DNA of 64,000 bases, taken from contig CM041198.1 in the NCBI GenBank assembly GCA_023078555.1, forward strand, positions 7,735,836-7,799,835, in the 5' to 3' direction. The notes beneath the pieces are model-generated. The model was given only the letters and a program-made list of their open reading frames with translations. It was not told where the DNA came from and made no database searches. A program made the translations under genes and the position numbers. The first letter of the stretch is position 1, and the number at the start of each line of letters is the position of its first letter. Positions 21,401 through 34,800 of this stretch are shown piece after piece. The stretch is from Ulva prolifera. Lineage: Eukaryota > Chlorophyta > Ulvophyceae > Ulvales > Ulvaceae.

Positions 21401-24400
21401 GCGCCTGGTGGACTACATCTGCTCGCAGGTGCTGATCGCCCGCGTCATCGAGAACACTGCAGAGCTGCTGGTGCAGCTGCGTGCCCCTCGCGCCGCCGAC
21501 GCCGAGAAGCTGCCGAAGCCCACCTTTGTCGCCCTGGTTGACTTTGAGGATGTCGGCATGTCGTTTGTGCCGTCAGAGGAGGCTGTGGCGGACACTCTAC
21601 GCAACAGCGTCATTGACGGTGCGCCCTGGACAGCCCGCGTTTGGTCTCCTGGATGCTTACACTATGTGCGCCAAACAACGTCGGGCGCTGCACAGCCTGC
21701 GGACAAAAAGCTCCTGGATTCTGGCGCATTATTTCCACGGTCTCTGGGGATCATTTGTGCTGTCTGGAGCATGAGCTCAGTGGTTTTGGGTCACCCCTAT
21801 GCGCACGTCGGCAGGTCGGTTTGCTGGTCATGACGAAGACGCTGTGTCGCTGTGCACTCGCAAGTGCTGGCAGAGAGCTGCACCAGCGCATGCCATAGCA
21901 TGGCGCAATAGCATCACATGCTCCAACACCACACTTCATAAATTACCAGGGCTGCAGTGGCCTCTTATACTTGAGCAGCAGGCAGTAGCTGGTTGGTGCA
22001 GGGGTGCTCAATGCCGTGCACGCTGCCCCACGCATCATGTACATGCGTGCGTTCGCGTCCCTGTTTGCCGGCCGGCCGTCGGGGCTGCACGTGCGGAACA
22101 TCATCCTCGCGGCCCCCCGCTTCAACGCGCTGCTGGAGGACCTCAACGCGACGATCGCGGAGGACTTTGCTGCGGCGCGGGAGTACGTGCGCGTGTTTGA
22201 GGCGGTGCGCATGATCCATGACCACCAGCTCGCATGGGACAAGGCGGCGTACGAGTCGGAAGTCGGGTTCGACGCCCGCCGTGTGCGCCTGGACCTGCGG
22301 AAGTTCCGGGGCTGGAAAGCGGAGCTCGACCGTATGAAGGTGTCGCAGGTGCGCCCGCGGGGGAGCTGTCTGCGATTCTGTGGGGTGTCGGACCCTCGCG
22401 GTGCCGGCCGTGTCTGTTCTATTTTGTTCTCACATCAGCGCTGGTACATCTGCCTCTGGAACTGGCGTGCACTTGCACAGTGGTGCCACCAGCGCTCGTC
22501 ATCAGTTGATGTGCAATCCTGTGTCTCTCGAAGTGCAGCGACTGCATGGAAGTGTTGGTGTGTGCGCAACACTGCTGGACGGTCACATTTCTGGCCCTGC
22601 CCTGGCGATGGCATGGTGCGAGCCATCGCTGTGCAGCTGTGGCCTCTATGGCAGAGGAACTTGCCGCTGAGGCGGGCATCCCCTGTGATGCCGGTGCACA
22701 GCTTGGAGGGAGTGGATCAGCGCCGTTAGCGCCTGTTTCCCGCCTGATGCATGCCTATGTGATGCAAATGCACACCGCTCTGCTCTGCGTCATGTGCCAT
22801 TCCCAACGCCGGGCACCGGGCGATCCCTGATTTATGCCAGCATTGACTCATTCCCGCGTGGCCCCGATCAGCACTACGGGACTCTCCAGAGTCCTGCAGT
22901 GCAGTCTTCGGCAGGCAAGGCAACCCTGAGCCAGGCAGGCCTCACGCCAGCCTCGCTGCCAACGCCATGCAGCATCTTGACCACTGGGCGCCTTCAAGGT
23001 CACACAGCTCCAACTATTGTCCATTTGTGCAACGAGCGCCGCTTGTGATCGGTCGACGCATGTGAGTACACGGCCGCCACGATGCATGCTGCCTGCCAGG
23101 TGGTGGGCTGCCTGATGGTGGACTCAAAAGTTCTCAAGGCTCGGCTGGCCCCAGTCGTGTCCGACACGGCGGCCGACATAAAGGAGGTGCTCACAGGCAT
23201 CGCCCGCGTGGAGTGCCGCAAGGTCGCCGAGGCGCTCGCCGAGCGCAACGCGGTGCTCACGGAGCGCCCCGACGACCTCGACGGCTTCATGGCGTACCAG
23301 GTGGTGCATGCGGAGCAGACGCGGCAGCGCCAGGCCGCCCTGGCGCAGGTGGAGCGGGTGTGTGGACCCTGCTAGCATGCGTTGATGCCACCAGTGTGCT
23401 GTGTTTGACCGCCGCACTCGACCACGTGGTGAAGGGCCCTCGTTGCGGCCGTTGGGCTGTGCCGCAGGCCGAAAAATGCTGGCGAGCGCAGTCATGTGAG
23501 CTTGAGCGTGTGCTGTGTGGTGCGCTTGTGCTTGAGTTGTGACCTGGCTGTGAGAAGGGTGGGGCATGCGCTCCTTGGGGTGATCCTAGTTGAGTTTCTG
23601 CCGCATAGAGTCGCTGAGCAGTGTTGCTTGTGATAGCAGTGCGGGCTGCGAATGGTGATTGCTTTTCTGGCGCTGAAGCTGTTTGGGTGTGTTGTGGACC
23701 TCATAACTGCAAAAGTGTTCAGTCGGTTGTTTTGATGCTCAGATTGGAGCGATTACAACAATTCCTGCAGGCACTTCAACTGCCAGTGTGATGCAATGCT
23801 GCAGATATACCTCGCGTGCATGTGAGAATGTGATACCATCGACTGTGTTTGATACAAGTTTTGGCCCTGCTCCTTCACATATGAAGGCTGTGTTATTTGC
23901 TCACTTGCAGGCTGAAACTTTTTCCGAGTCATTTTGAACTTGCAGGTCAACGATATGTATGAGACACTGCAGCTGAATGGCCATAAGATTGACCCCAAGG
24001 ATGATGTGAGGAGGGACGACATGCATGAAGCTGCAATTGAGTTTGCCCGTAACCTATCCCTAGGCAAGGTGTGACACTGGAGGTGACTCACATGGTGCAA
24101 GTAAGCATAGCTGGCAGAGAAACCTGTAGCTGGTACCTGTCTTGTGAAGGCATGTCAAGAAAGCATTGCAATCACAAGCAAATTATGCTAAGTCTGGTCA
24201 CTGCCTGTCCTCATGGTGTCACAGCTTCTTCCAGCTGTGGTTTGGGCTGCGAACATGCAGCTATTCAAGCTGTGAGTCTGGCATCTCAGGTGAAAGCCAT
24301 ATGGACATGCTGAATTGTATTCGACATACACTTGTGTGTATCCAAGGCAGGATTACAGCATTCTCATTCCTGCAGGAGTTCATTGGGGAGCAGCGTGCAG

Positions 24401-25897
24401 CACAAAAAGACTCTCTGGAGGCCAATGTTGGAGATCTGAAGATGGAGTGTGAGGGCATTGTTGCAGACCTACGGTCACCACAGTATGCTACATTCCAGCA
24501 AGATGTTGACACCATTGTTGAGGACCTTGAGGAGCGGGTTGCTCACATCCAAGAGCTAGTGTCAGCCTCTGAGAAGTTCCACACCTACTGCGAGGAATTT
24601 GGCATGCCTGAGGTGAGCCCCTGTTCTGTGACAGCATTTTCTGTTCAGTGTGCTGCTTCTAATGCAGTTTCCAGCCCCTAGGGGCTAGCATGCACAACGG
24701 ATATTCCACATGTGACCTGCACTCGACTGCCCTTTGTCATGCCATACAGTGCATTACTCAGGTGGACTGGCAGCGTTTCCGATCTGAGTGCCTGTGGGCT
24801 TATGAAACCATGTTGCAGGAGTGGGTTTGCAGTTCATGATGTGGCACAGCTTCCGATCACAGCTTCCACAATCATGCATTGATTGCAAGGAGGCAGCAGT
24901 ACATTGCAGTTCCCACTGATGCAGCTCCTGATCTGATGTCCCATGCAGATTACCTTGTGTGTGGTTGGCCATGCAATGCATATGCAGAAGCTGTTCTCAC
25001 GCTGAACACTGTATCTCTGCTTGCAGCACAGACATGAGGGACATGCAGGCATTTATGGTGTATCTGCACCCTATGATGCTCTTGCATATTTATCTTGCAG
25101 CATGCACGTGACTGGGGCATCGTCAGGCTGCAGCACCTAGCCTTGCACAGTTGGCCAAACCACCACGTCGCTGCCATGCCACCACACTTGACCAGCGCAT
25201 GATTGTGCAGGAAGACTACTCTATCCTTGCGGACGCGCAGAAGGCCATCGAGAACCGGCATGCAGTATGGTCAGCATACCACTCCTTCTGCCTCAGTGTG
25301 GCCAAGTGGACCACCACGCCTCTGATTGACGGGGACAACCAGCCAACACTCAGCATTGAGGCTATCCGGCAGGCAGTCGATGACAACACTGTCAAGGTCT
25401 TCCAGCTGCGTAAGCAGAACAAGGTACACACTCAATGTATAATCACCTTGATCCTTGGAAAACACACTCACTGAATCGAGCTGGCTCCGACCCTTGGGAT
25501 CCAACCTGTGCATCTACCGTGTGAGATCTACGGCCAGGTCAAGGCGCCACTGCAATCTGCTTATGTTGTCTATTTCAGCTGACGACCACGCTTGCGACCC
25601 TCATCCCGCTTCCGGAATGTGACCAACCTGCAAACCATGTCCTGGCACTGCGAGCACGTGGGAACAAGTGCGCAGGACGATGAGATCGTGGAGGAGCTCA
25701 GCAGCATTCTCGAGGAACTGAAGGAGAAGATGCCGCTGCTGGAGGAGGTGGCGAATCCGGCACTGCAGCCGAGGCACTGGATCGACATTCACGACACGTT
25801 GGGGACACTGGAGGAGTTCTGCCCGGTTGAGGTCGAGCGGCGCGAGCGCATTGAAGCTGCCAAACCAACTGGGGTGCCTGCAGATGTCAGTGACCTG
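18473..25897 (+). other. Dynein exons 1-13: N-terminal tail
   Basis: Exons: 18473-18703, 18776-19205, 19615-19848, 19951-20231, 20415-20504, 20719-20904, 21375-21618, 22002-22348, 23100-23357, 23946-24068, 24376-24612, 25211-25423, 25676-25897. The first two exons encode a Ser/Pro/Arg-rich, poorly conserved leader. From exon 3 ([12 protein letters not shown]) the tail aligns by eye with inner-arm dyneins. It includes [18 protein letters not shown] and, in exon 4, the helical [17 protein letters not shown]. The tail binds intermediate and light chains and docks on the doublet. Confidence 0.8.
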
Positions 25898-28800
25898 GTG
25901 AGCCCGCATGTTTCAGAATCTGCTGCTGTGCTGTGCTGCTGCGGACTCAGGAATTCCCATCCGAGGCGCTGCTGCCCTACATGAAAACCTGGCGTGCTGT
26001 CGGACGCAGTCTTCAGTCTCTATTGTTCCATCTGCCCCTCAGCTTGAACATGCAATATATAGCGCCACACATGTCCACCTATGGGTGCCGGATGGTTCTT
26101 CAGAGATCTGATCGCTCAGGATGTTCTGTGGCCCTCTCATGCGCTTGCAAGTGCTTCAAAGTGCAACTGCTCTGAGCGCAATCACACTGCGATGCCAACA
26201 ACATTCCTACCACGCAGTGTTCCCCTAGCCTACCACAGAGTGTTCCTCTAGCTGCTTCTGAGCGTTTTGCTCAGATGGCCATACTGTTTGATGGCAACAC
26301 TCCTTGGATGCAATGGACTCAATGGACATCCTCCTACTTCCAATACCTGCACTATGTGACACAACTATGTTGCCGCCATGGGGGCAAAACACCATGGGGG
26401 GTGCCTCTCACCGAGATTGAGCTTGTGTATGTTCAGGACGATGCCTTCCAGCCGTTTGACTTTACCACCCTCCTCAAACACGGCATCGATGGGCACTACG
26501 AAGCCCTGGCAGCGATCTCGCTGCGGGCGTCCAAAGAGGCAGGCCTCGAGCGCGCGCTCGCCGCCATGCGGGCGGACTGGGACGGCGTCGCCTTTGCTGT
26601 CGTCCCCTACAAGGACAGTGGCACGTTTGTCATTGGAGGTGTCGATGACATCCAGGCACTACTGGACGACCAGGCTGTGCGGGTGGCCGCCATCCGGTCG
26701 AGTCCATTTGTTGCGTTCGTCTCTGGCAAGGCTTCCAAGTGGGCTGAGTTTGTGGAGATCCTGCAGGTGTGGACTTGCTGGCCGGCAGGAACCGGTGTGG
26801 ACATGTGGCCGCGGCGGCCATGTGGTGTATGTGTTGCTGTTGCCTGTCCCTGCGGCTCGTTGCTGTTCGTTTGCACTCAGATTCAGGCGCCGTATGTGGA
26901 TGTACAGATGCTGCCAGTGGGCTTGAATGCGGCGTGGCAGATTGATCTATCGGAACAATGCAGCAAATTAGGCAGCGTTTCGCCATTTTTGTGATCAAGA
27001 CTGGTTTCGTCAGACCGAGTGGCACAGAGACTGGTGCTTGTCGTGCATGACCGAGCATGCTGTCCTGCCTCCATGGTGCCAGGCTGATTATTCGGACTTG
27101 ATGGTGCTGGCCATCACTGCAGGACACACTGGATGCTTGGCTCACCTGCCAAGCCGCTTGGCAGTACCTGGAGCCCATATTCTCATCACCTGACATCATG
27201 GCACAGATGCCAGAGGAGGGTGACAAGTTTGCAACAGTGGACGCGGCGTGGAAGGACGTCATGGATGCTGCTTCAGCAGACCCATCGGCCCTATCTGCCG
27301 GCCGTGACCGTGAGCGGCTGGAGACCCTCCGTGAGGCTAATGCACTCCTGGATGACATTCAGAAAGGTGCAGATCCCTGCGTTGCTCGGTCCAGCCTGTC
27401 CTTGTCAAATTGAGTTTCTTTTTTCCAGTGTGAATTTGTGGACACGTGTGCTGTATTGGACATGGAACACAACATATTCCGGCGCTACTTCAACTCAGGT
27501 CACGGAGTATACGCTGCGATTCGGCCGCCAAAACCTCCACCCTTGCTCTAGTCTCAGTCTCGCTCTGCTGTGTATGTGCCGGTGCAGAGTTTTGAGCAAC
27601 GGCGCCCTGTGCTTGTTCAAGCCTGTTCGCTTTTCAGCAAGACTGCACCTGTGCTGCACAGATCAGGCCTGCGCATGTATGGCACGAGCCACTCAACCCA
27701 CGCCATGTCGATGCAGGCCTGGCCGCGTACCTCGAGGTCAAGCGCATCGCATTCCCGCGCTTCTTCTTCCTGTCTAACGACGAGATGCTTGAGATCCTGA
27801 GCGAGACGAAGGACCCGACGCGGGTGCAGCCGCACCTCAAGAAGTGCTTCGAGGGCGTCGCGTCGCTCGAATTTGACAGCAATGTGGACGTGCGTGCGAT
27901 GATCAGTGACGAGGGCGAGCGCGTCGCCTACGCCACCCCTGTGCAGCCGCGCAAGGCCCAGGGCGCCGTCGAGAAGTGGCTCGTGCAGGTGTGCGCGATG
28001 CGCCTTTGCCTGGATGCACGTGAGCGTGCGCTCGCTCAGGCTGCACCACAGCTGAGTGGTGGCCAGCGCAGTGTGAACTGGACCCTCTGACTCATGTTTT
28101 GGCGGCGATGTGTGGGGCGACTTGGCTTCACGTCAGCGAAATAGCTGGATATGATAGATAACAGCACGGCATCCTCGTCCCCGACACTCGACACGGAACG
28201 ACTCAGATTGCTGTTTTCTAGCTGCAGCCGCAGATATGCTCTTAAATGATCCTGTGTTGCCATCTGGGGTTTAGGTACACTGCTGTACAGCGAGGGTGCT
28301 TCGGATGCATTGCGCGCATGAACACTGGCAGAGCTCGGCGATGATCGGCGTTTGTGAACGCGTTTCTTGCTGCAGGTTGAGCATGCCATGGTCACGAACC
28401 TGCGAGCCATCATGGCCCAGGCGGTGACGGCGTACGCAACGACCCCTCGCAAGCAGTGGGTCCTCGAGTGGCCAGGGCAGGCCGTGCTGGCAGTGTCCGG
28501 CATCTACTGGACACAGCAGGCACGCTCTCGACCTTGAGCCTGCAGAGGCAGCTTGTCACTGGTCCCCTGCACAGTCACTGGCCTGCTGTGCTGTGTCACC
28601 CAGAAGCCTGATGGCGTGCACACTTGTGGACACTCGAGAATGAAGTGTCTACGCGAAATGGTTGGTAGTAGGCAGGTGGCGTACGACCCAGTGGCGTGCA
28701 CTGCAGGAATGAACATTTTCAAATCTGTCTGTGGCCACATGCGTGGTGTGTTTTAGGTGGCAAACGCGGTCGCGAGCGGCGAGCCCGGCGCGGTCAACGC

Positions 28801-31800
28801 CGTAGCAGAGCAGAACACGGCCGACCTCGGCGACATCGTGGAGCTCGTGCGCGGCCGCCTTGAGCGGCTGCAGCGCGCGACGCTGTCCGCGCTCGTCGTG
28901 ATGGACGTGCATGCGCGTGACAGCGCGGCGGAGCTCGCCACCGCTGGCATCGAGGGCCAGCCCGGTGCCTTTGCGTGGCTCGCGCAGCTGCGGCTGTACT
29001 GGCAGGCCGCAGACGAGGAGGCCCCGGACGAGATGGACGTCGTCGTGCGCATGATGCATGCGTCGGCGGCGTACGGATACGAGTACCTCGGGAACAGCGG
29101 GCGGCTCGTGGTGACGCCGCTGACGGACCGCTGCTACCGCACGCTGATCGGCGCGATCCACATGCACCTCGGAGGAGCGCCGGAGGGGCCGGCCGGCACA
29201 GGTGCTGCTCGCTGCTCCATGCCGCTGCTGTCGCTGGCCCTGTGCCGCTCTCAGGCCGAGGTAGTGATGGCACCGAGTGGCGTATGGTCCGGGAGGCGCT
29301 TCTGTCATTGTGCTGTTGCGCATGTGAGGTTCGACCGAGTGGCGCTTGAGGTGCATGATGGTTGTCCGGGTTTGCCCAGATTCATTCATCGGTGGCACCG
29401 CTGTGCTCGCCGGCCATCAGTGTTGAATCATCCATCTAGATTACGTACAAGGGCTCCCACGATATCGGACTCGCCGGACTCGTCAAGGTGGCAGCTCTAG
29501 CAAAGGTTTGGGGTGACCCAGCAGCAGCTTGACGGCAGCGTGCAGGTAAGACGGAGACGACCAAGGACCTTGCAAAGGCACTTGCACGGCAGTGCGTCGT
29601 CTTCAACTGCTCCGACTCGCTGGACTACATGACGATGGCCAAATTCTTCAAGGGCCTCGCGGCCAGCGGCGCGTGGGCGTGTTTTGACGAGTTCAACCGC
29701 ATCGACCTCGAGGTGCTGTCGGTGGTGGCGCAGCAGGTGCTGGAGGTTCAGCTCGCGGTCAAGGCGAAAGTCAAGACGTTTGTGTTTGAGGGGTCCGAGC
29801 TGCCGCTGCGGCCGACGTGCAACGCGTTCATCACGATGAATCCCGGGTGCGTCGCCCCTTCCTGACCTGATGCCACCGCTACCGATGTCGGCTGGGCGAG
29901 CGAGAAGATTCGTGATCGTTTTTTCTGGGTGGTGTGGCTGGTCGTGCCCTTGATCGCGTTTGGAGCCTACTCATGGCGGTAGATCCGGTGAGGGCTGCCG
30001 CAATCTGTTGCTTGTGTCCTTGGCCATTCTCGGCAGCGGGAGTTTCCAATGCACATGTAGCTACAGCCGCGCAGACATGCACACTTTAGTCTCGGGAGCA
30101 AGACAATTGGCTGTGCCCTTGCTCTTGTCTGTGCATCCTTCAAGTTCAGTTGGTGCATTCTGATGTTGTTTTTGTGCTGAGGGTGCGTTGTCGGGTGCAC
30201 ATCCTCAGTACCCAGGTGCATGGATGCGCTTCACAATGTCCTTCGGAGTTGTCAAGGTCTGATAAGCACACGGCTACATGATCCCAAGTCGGCTTGACTT
30301 TCCACATTGCCAATGGTGTTGCTGCCTCGCTGAGTCATCTTGAGGTGCCTTCATGTGTGCAACGGTCACAGCTGATCACATGCGACCAGACTTGGGGACA
30401 CTTGAAAGTACTAGGATGCTGTTATCGTGTATGCTGTGATCCATTCAACAAAGGAAAGTTTCCATGGATTCATGGTGACCCAGAGCCAAATCGTGTTTCA
30501 ATCGCATTTCAATCACAGAGACAGCCTGCCCAGCCAGCAGCACCTCTAAACCTTGCTCATTGCCCAGCCCACCCCGGCCCCTGGTTAAGGAGCCCCACCA
30601 CGAAGCCCGCCATGCACGGCTATAGACTCCACACACCCCGACCGCCAAGCTCGGCCAAGTGACATCATTGCATGTGTGTTGTTCAAGCACGATTCTGCTT
30701 GCATAATGTTCAATTGAACATCATGCAAACTGTGTTAACACAGTTTGCTGTCCCATAATTTGTCTTGATTGATCACAACCCTATCAAGAGAAGGGCCAAT
30801 CAAGGTGGACAAAGCCTTGTTATTCATGAGTAGCACTCTGACTCGCCTTTCACCTCTGATGCAACATGGTGTCTTTCATGAAGCTGCCTGGGCAGATACA
30901 GTGAGTGCATGGCCAGCATCCAGCCCCTGAATCCTAAGCATTCACGAATATCATCCTCTTGGTTCACAAATCCTTGGTGGCCTGGATCCCAGATACTGCT
31001 GCTAGTCAGCTCAAAACCAGGTCCAGGCTTCGGTACCATATGATGCTTGATAAATGCAGCAGGTGATCGTTTGTGCGACCATGCATACCATAGACTGTGT
31101 CCTTGATAGGATTGGTACCTATCAGCTTGATGTGATTGGTAACAATCAGCCTGACGGGAACGTGGCCACATGATGTGGTGAGAACCCACTATAGCTAGCG
31201 CACTAGTGATGGGCTATCATTGATAGCCTATCGAACTGGGCAGTGAATGCTGCGGATGGTCCGAATCCTGTTCACCATGCAGCTGTGGTGATACCTAACG
31301 CCACCAAGGCTGTGCAAGCTTTGATGTTTGCGGAAGAGGGTGCATTCATACTGTGAAGGCTCGCTGGAAAAATGTCTGAACTTTGCTCCTGATGTGTTCT
31401 TTGAATGAACCAGCAGCCTCCAGGCCACTGCATGGATACAGACACCCAAACTGGGGTTTCAGCTGGTGGTACATCTGACAGATACAGACAGTTCTGTCTC
31501 CTGCAGCTGCTGACGTCTATTGACCAGTCTGGTCTGGATTAGACCACATCAAATTCCTTGAAGAGCTCACAGCATCATGCAATCGCAATCTAGCATTGTC
31601 TTGCAATCTAGGATTGTCTTGCAAACATGGACCCCCGTGGAAGTTTTGCACCTGACATTTCTTTGAGATTTTCCAGTTATTTGAAACATGTGATCACACT
31701 TACACCAGCATGCAGCCTGCAGCATCCAGCCTGGCCATGCCAGGCCTTGCAGATGCCTGCCAAGTCTGTCAGCAAACTGACATGTCAGTTGTGCACACAT

Positions 31801-34800
31801 GTAAAGTAAAAGTAAATCTGAATTTATCAATTACCATAACCTATTGGACATGTGCCCATTTGCACTGTTTCATAGCTGATGCAGAGCTTGGCTGCTCCCA
31901 TTTGTCCCACTTGCCTGTGTTGTCCAGGTCAGCTTTGCCTGCAATTTGCTCCAGGCGTTCACTGTTTTCAGGCTCCACGTACTGCTTTCATGCCTTACCT
32001 TGTTCTGCCTACCTTGTTCTGCCTCAACTCATAGCACATCTGAAAACTTGAACAGCATTGTTTCTGTCACATCTGAAAACTTGAACAGCATTGGTTCTGT
32101 TTGGCTTGACACAAACACGTGACGTTGTTGTATTATCATGTTTCTCATGTTTTTGAAAACATTTGCGTTAAATTTGCGCTCATACCTGCCATACCTGCGG
32201 TATACGACCACATATTTTCGTCTGCCATGCCATGGTGCAGTGTAACCAGCCTCAACCCGCCTCCACCGATGCACGTTCTCCCTCAGATAGTAGTATCTCG
32301 AGATACATGGTGCAGCCTGCGTCGTGTTGCATGCAATTGCATGCATCGGCGACTCGGCGAGAGCTGATATAACCCGTGCGACCCCAACAGTGTCCTCGAT
32401 CACGCTTGCGTATTTCATAGAGTGTCAGTTCAAGCGGCATGATGCTGTTTCTATCCTGAATTACAACGTGTACAAGGTCGAACAAATGTTCATGCGACAT
32501 GATCGTCAGAGCACAGAGCGATACTTGCTGCAAGTCGCGGCTGTCGCAGCTTCGTACTGCGAGTCAGCCTTCGACGCTGTTTCGTCGTCGTTGAGGCCGT
32601 GCTCGGTGGGCAAACGATGCACAGTTGTGGTGCGCATGGACGCAACCGCTGACCATGGTCTGCTTGCAACGGCTGTTGCCGCGACCGTGTTGCCGTGACC
32701 AGCACGGTCGCAGCAACAGGACGTGTATATGCCGCCCTATAGCATACCGTCTGCCAAGTAGTTGCAGCTCGGTGCTGATCAGTTCTTCAATTTGTTACGC
32801 GTGCTGATTGCGTGACAGCATACACGCATGGTGTAGGTCCAGCCCGCGCCTGCCTGCGTCCGTGCGGATCGAGCTATGCATGCCCATGGGCGCGGATGTG
32901 GCCTCAGTTGGGCGACCGCGCAGCCACATGCATGCATGCGGCCATTTGACTTTTGGGCTAGATCACAGCGGCATTTGCCAGTATTGTTGCGCATCATCCT
33001 TATCGTATGGATGCTTGGGCTTCACATGTCTTGAGGCTCCGAGTCGGAGGCTCAGACCCGATGTTGCGTGAATCTCGCATTGTGTTCATGTGCTTGTCGA
33101 TGGGCCCGCGAAGCCCCACTGGCAGTGGGGCTGCCCCACATGTCCCGACGGTGTACGAGTCCCGCGGGGACGTCGATGTCCCTGCTGCACGAACGGTGGG
33201 CGCGGTCAAACGGCTCGGCTGAGCCTCGTGCAACGGCCGAGCTAGCGCATTTCAATTTGCGCATGTTTTCTTGATGCAGCGGCCAGGGCGATCGTTCTGA
33301 TGTTCACAGCATGCAGACCATAGCTACACCACAAAAAATTCCAATGTCGAGACGTCCTTGGGTCGAAGCCACGGCGCTCGTGATGTGAATCGAGTATCCG
33401 CTGACGGTTCCTAACGGTGTCTGGCTGGCTCTCACATGCAGCTTTTCCATCTAAACAGCATGCAGTCAGCCTTGTCAACTCGCGTGAGCAAGGACTATGA
33501 CGTGCGGCATGAGGGCCTGCGAGGGACTGAGGGTTGCGTGTGTGTGGCGCTGTTGCATCGTGGCTGTGGGACTGAGGGTTGCGTGTGTGTGGGAGCTGTT
33601 TCCAGAGACATTCTCGAGATTGTGCTTTGACCGGTTCGGTTTCAGTGTTTGTTTTCTCCCGTTCACTCTTTTGTAAAGTGCTTTGACCGGTCCGCTCTTC
33701 TGTGATGCGTATGTACTGCGTACGTGTGACGCAGTGACGTGTGCAGGTACGCCGGGCGATCAGAGCTCCCGGACAATCTGAAAGCGCTCTTCCGGACCGT
33801 CGCGATGATGGTGCCCGATTACGCTCTGATCGCGGAGATAATACTGTACTCCAGTGGCTACCTCTGCGCTCGTGACGCAGCGCGGAAAATCGTGGCGACG
33901 TACCGTCTTTGCTCGGAGCAGCTTTCAAGCCAGGATCACTATGATTACGGTGCGTCGTGATTCGGAAGAGATTTTGTGCCGTGTTTGTCTTTGCCCCTGC
34001 ACTCTCCTGAGACACATGATGGTGCGTCATGAATCATGATCCTTGGCACCTGCTCTGCTATGAGGTGAGCTAACATGTTAAGCAGGTTGAAGGGGCCGGC
34101 AATGCGGCAATACGGCAGTTTGTAGTGCCAGCCGCACATCACACATGCGCTTCACACGTAGCGCAGCGCTAGGCGTGGGTGCGTTGTGATGCTGCTGCAG
34201 GGTTTGTTGTGATGGGCTCAGGCTGGTAGAAGCATGCGCTGCCCTCTGTTTTCGCAGTACTGCCGGCCTCACCGCCGTTGTCCTTGTAACACATAGCCAT
34301 ACCAGGAGGTCCTTCTGCTCTGACTTCAAACTGTGGCCAGTGGTGCAGGGATGCGTGCCGTCGTGGCGGTGCTCCGTGCCGCGGGCAACCTGAAGACCGC
34401 ACAGCCTGATTCTCCTGAGCTTGAGCTGGTGCTGCGCGCCATCACAGATGTGAACCTCTGCAAGTTCCTCAGCCACGATGTGCCGCTGTTCCGTGCGATC
34501 CTGGCCGACCTCTTCCCGGGTGTGCCGCCTCCCGCACCGGACCACTCCAACCTGGAGCAGGCCATCGGCCGGCGCTGCACCAACGCGGGGCTCCAGGCGA
34601 CCGAGTATTTTGTCTGCAAAACTATTCAGCTGTATGAGATGGTGGTGGTCCGACATGGTCTCATGGTCGTCGGGCGGCCGTTCTCCGGCAAGTCAAGCTC
34701 TCTCAAAGTGCGGCCACCGACTGTTCCTGGCACTGCGGCATGCATGTCGTGGCCTGCCTGTGTGTTGGAGCACACAATGGATGCTCAGCGCGCGCATGTA

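Larger units (their letters stand above)
29847..33746 (+). other. Dynein intron 19 (3.9 kb) with repeats and a LINE scrap
   Basis: This is the largest intron in the gene. The donor GTGCGT follows the sensor codons MNPG and the acceptor GTGCAG precedes [10 protein letters not shown]. It is less GC-rich than the exons. It contains a pair of adjacent perfect palindromes, several short hairpins (31104-31124, 31133-31148, 31212-31228), three sets of short repeats and a 42-base LINE 3' end with target duplication. No gene or RNA was recognised inside it. Confidence 0.85.

Noticed and set aside
24770-24835. Possible extra dynein exon ([18 protein letters not shown])
   Set aside because: No GT or GC donor follows in a usable position. 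Exons 11 and 12 join directly in phase and match the expected order of the dynein tail.
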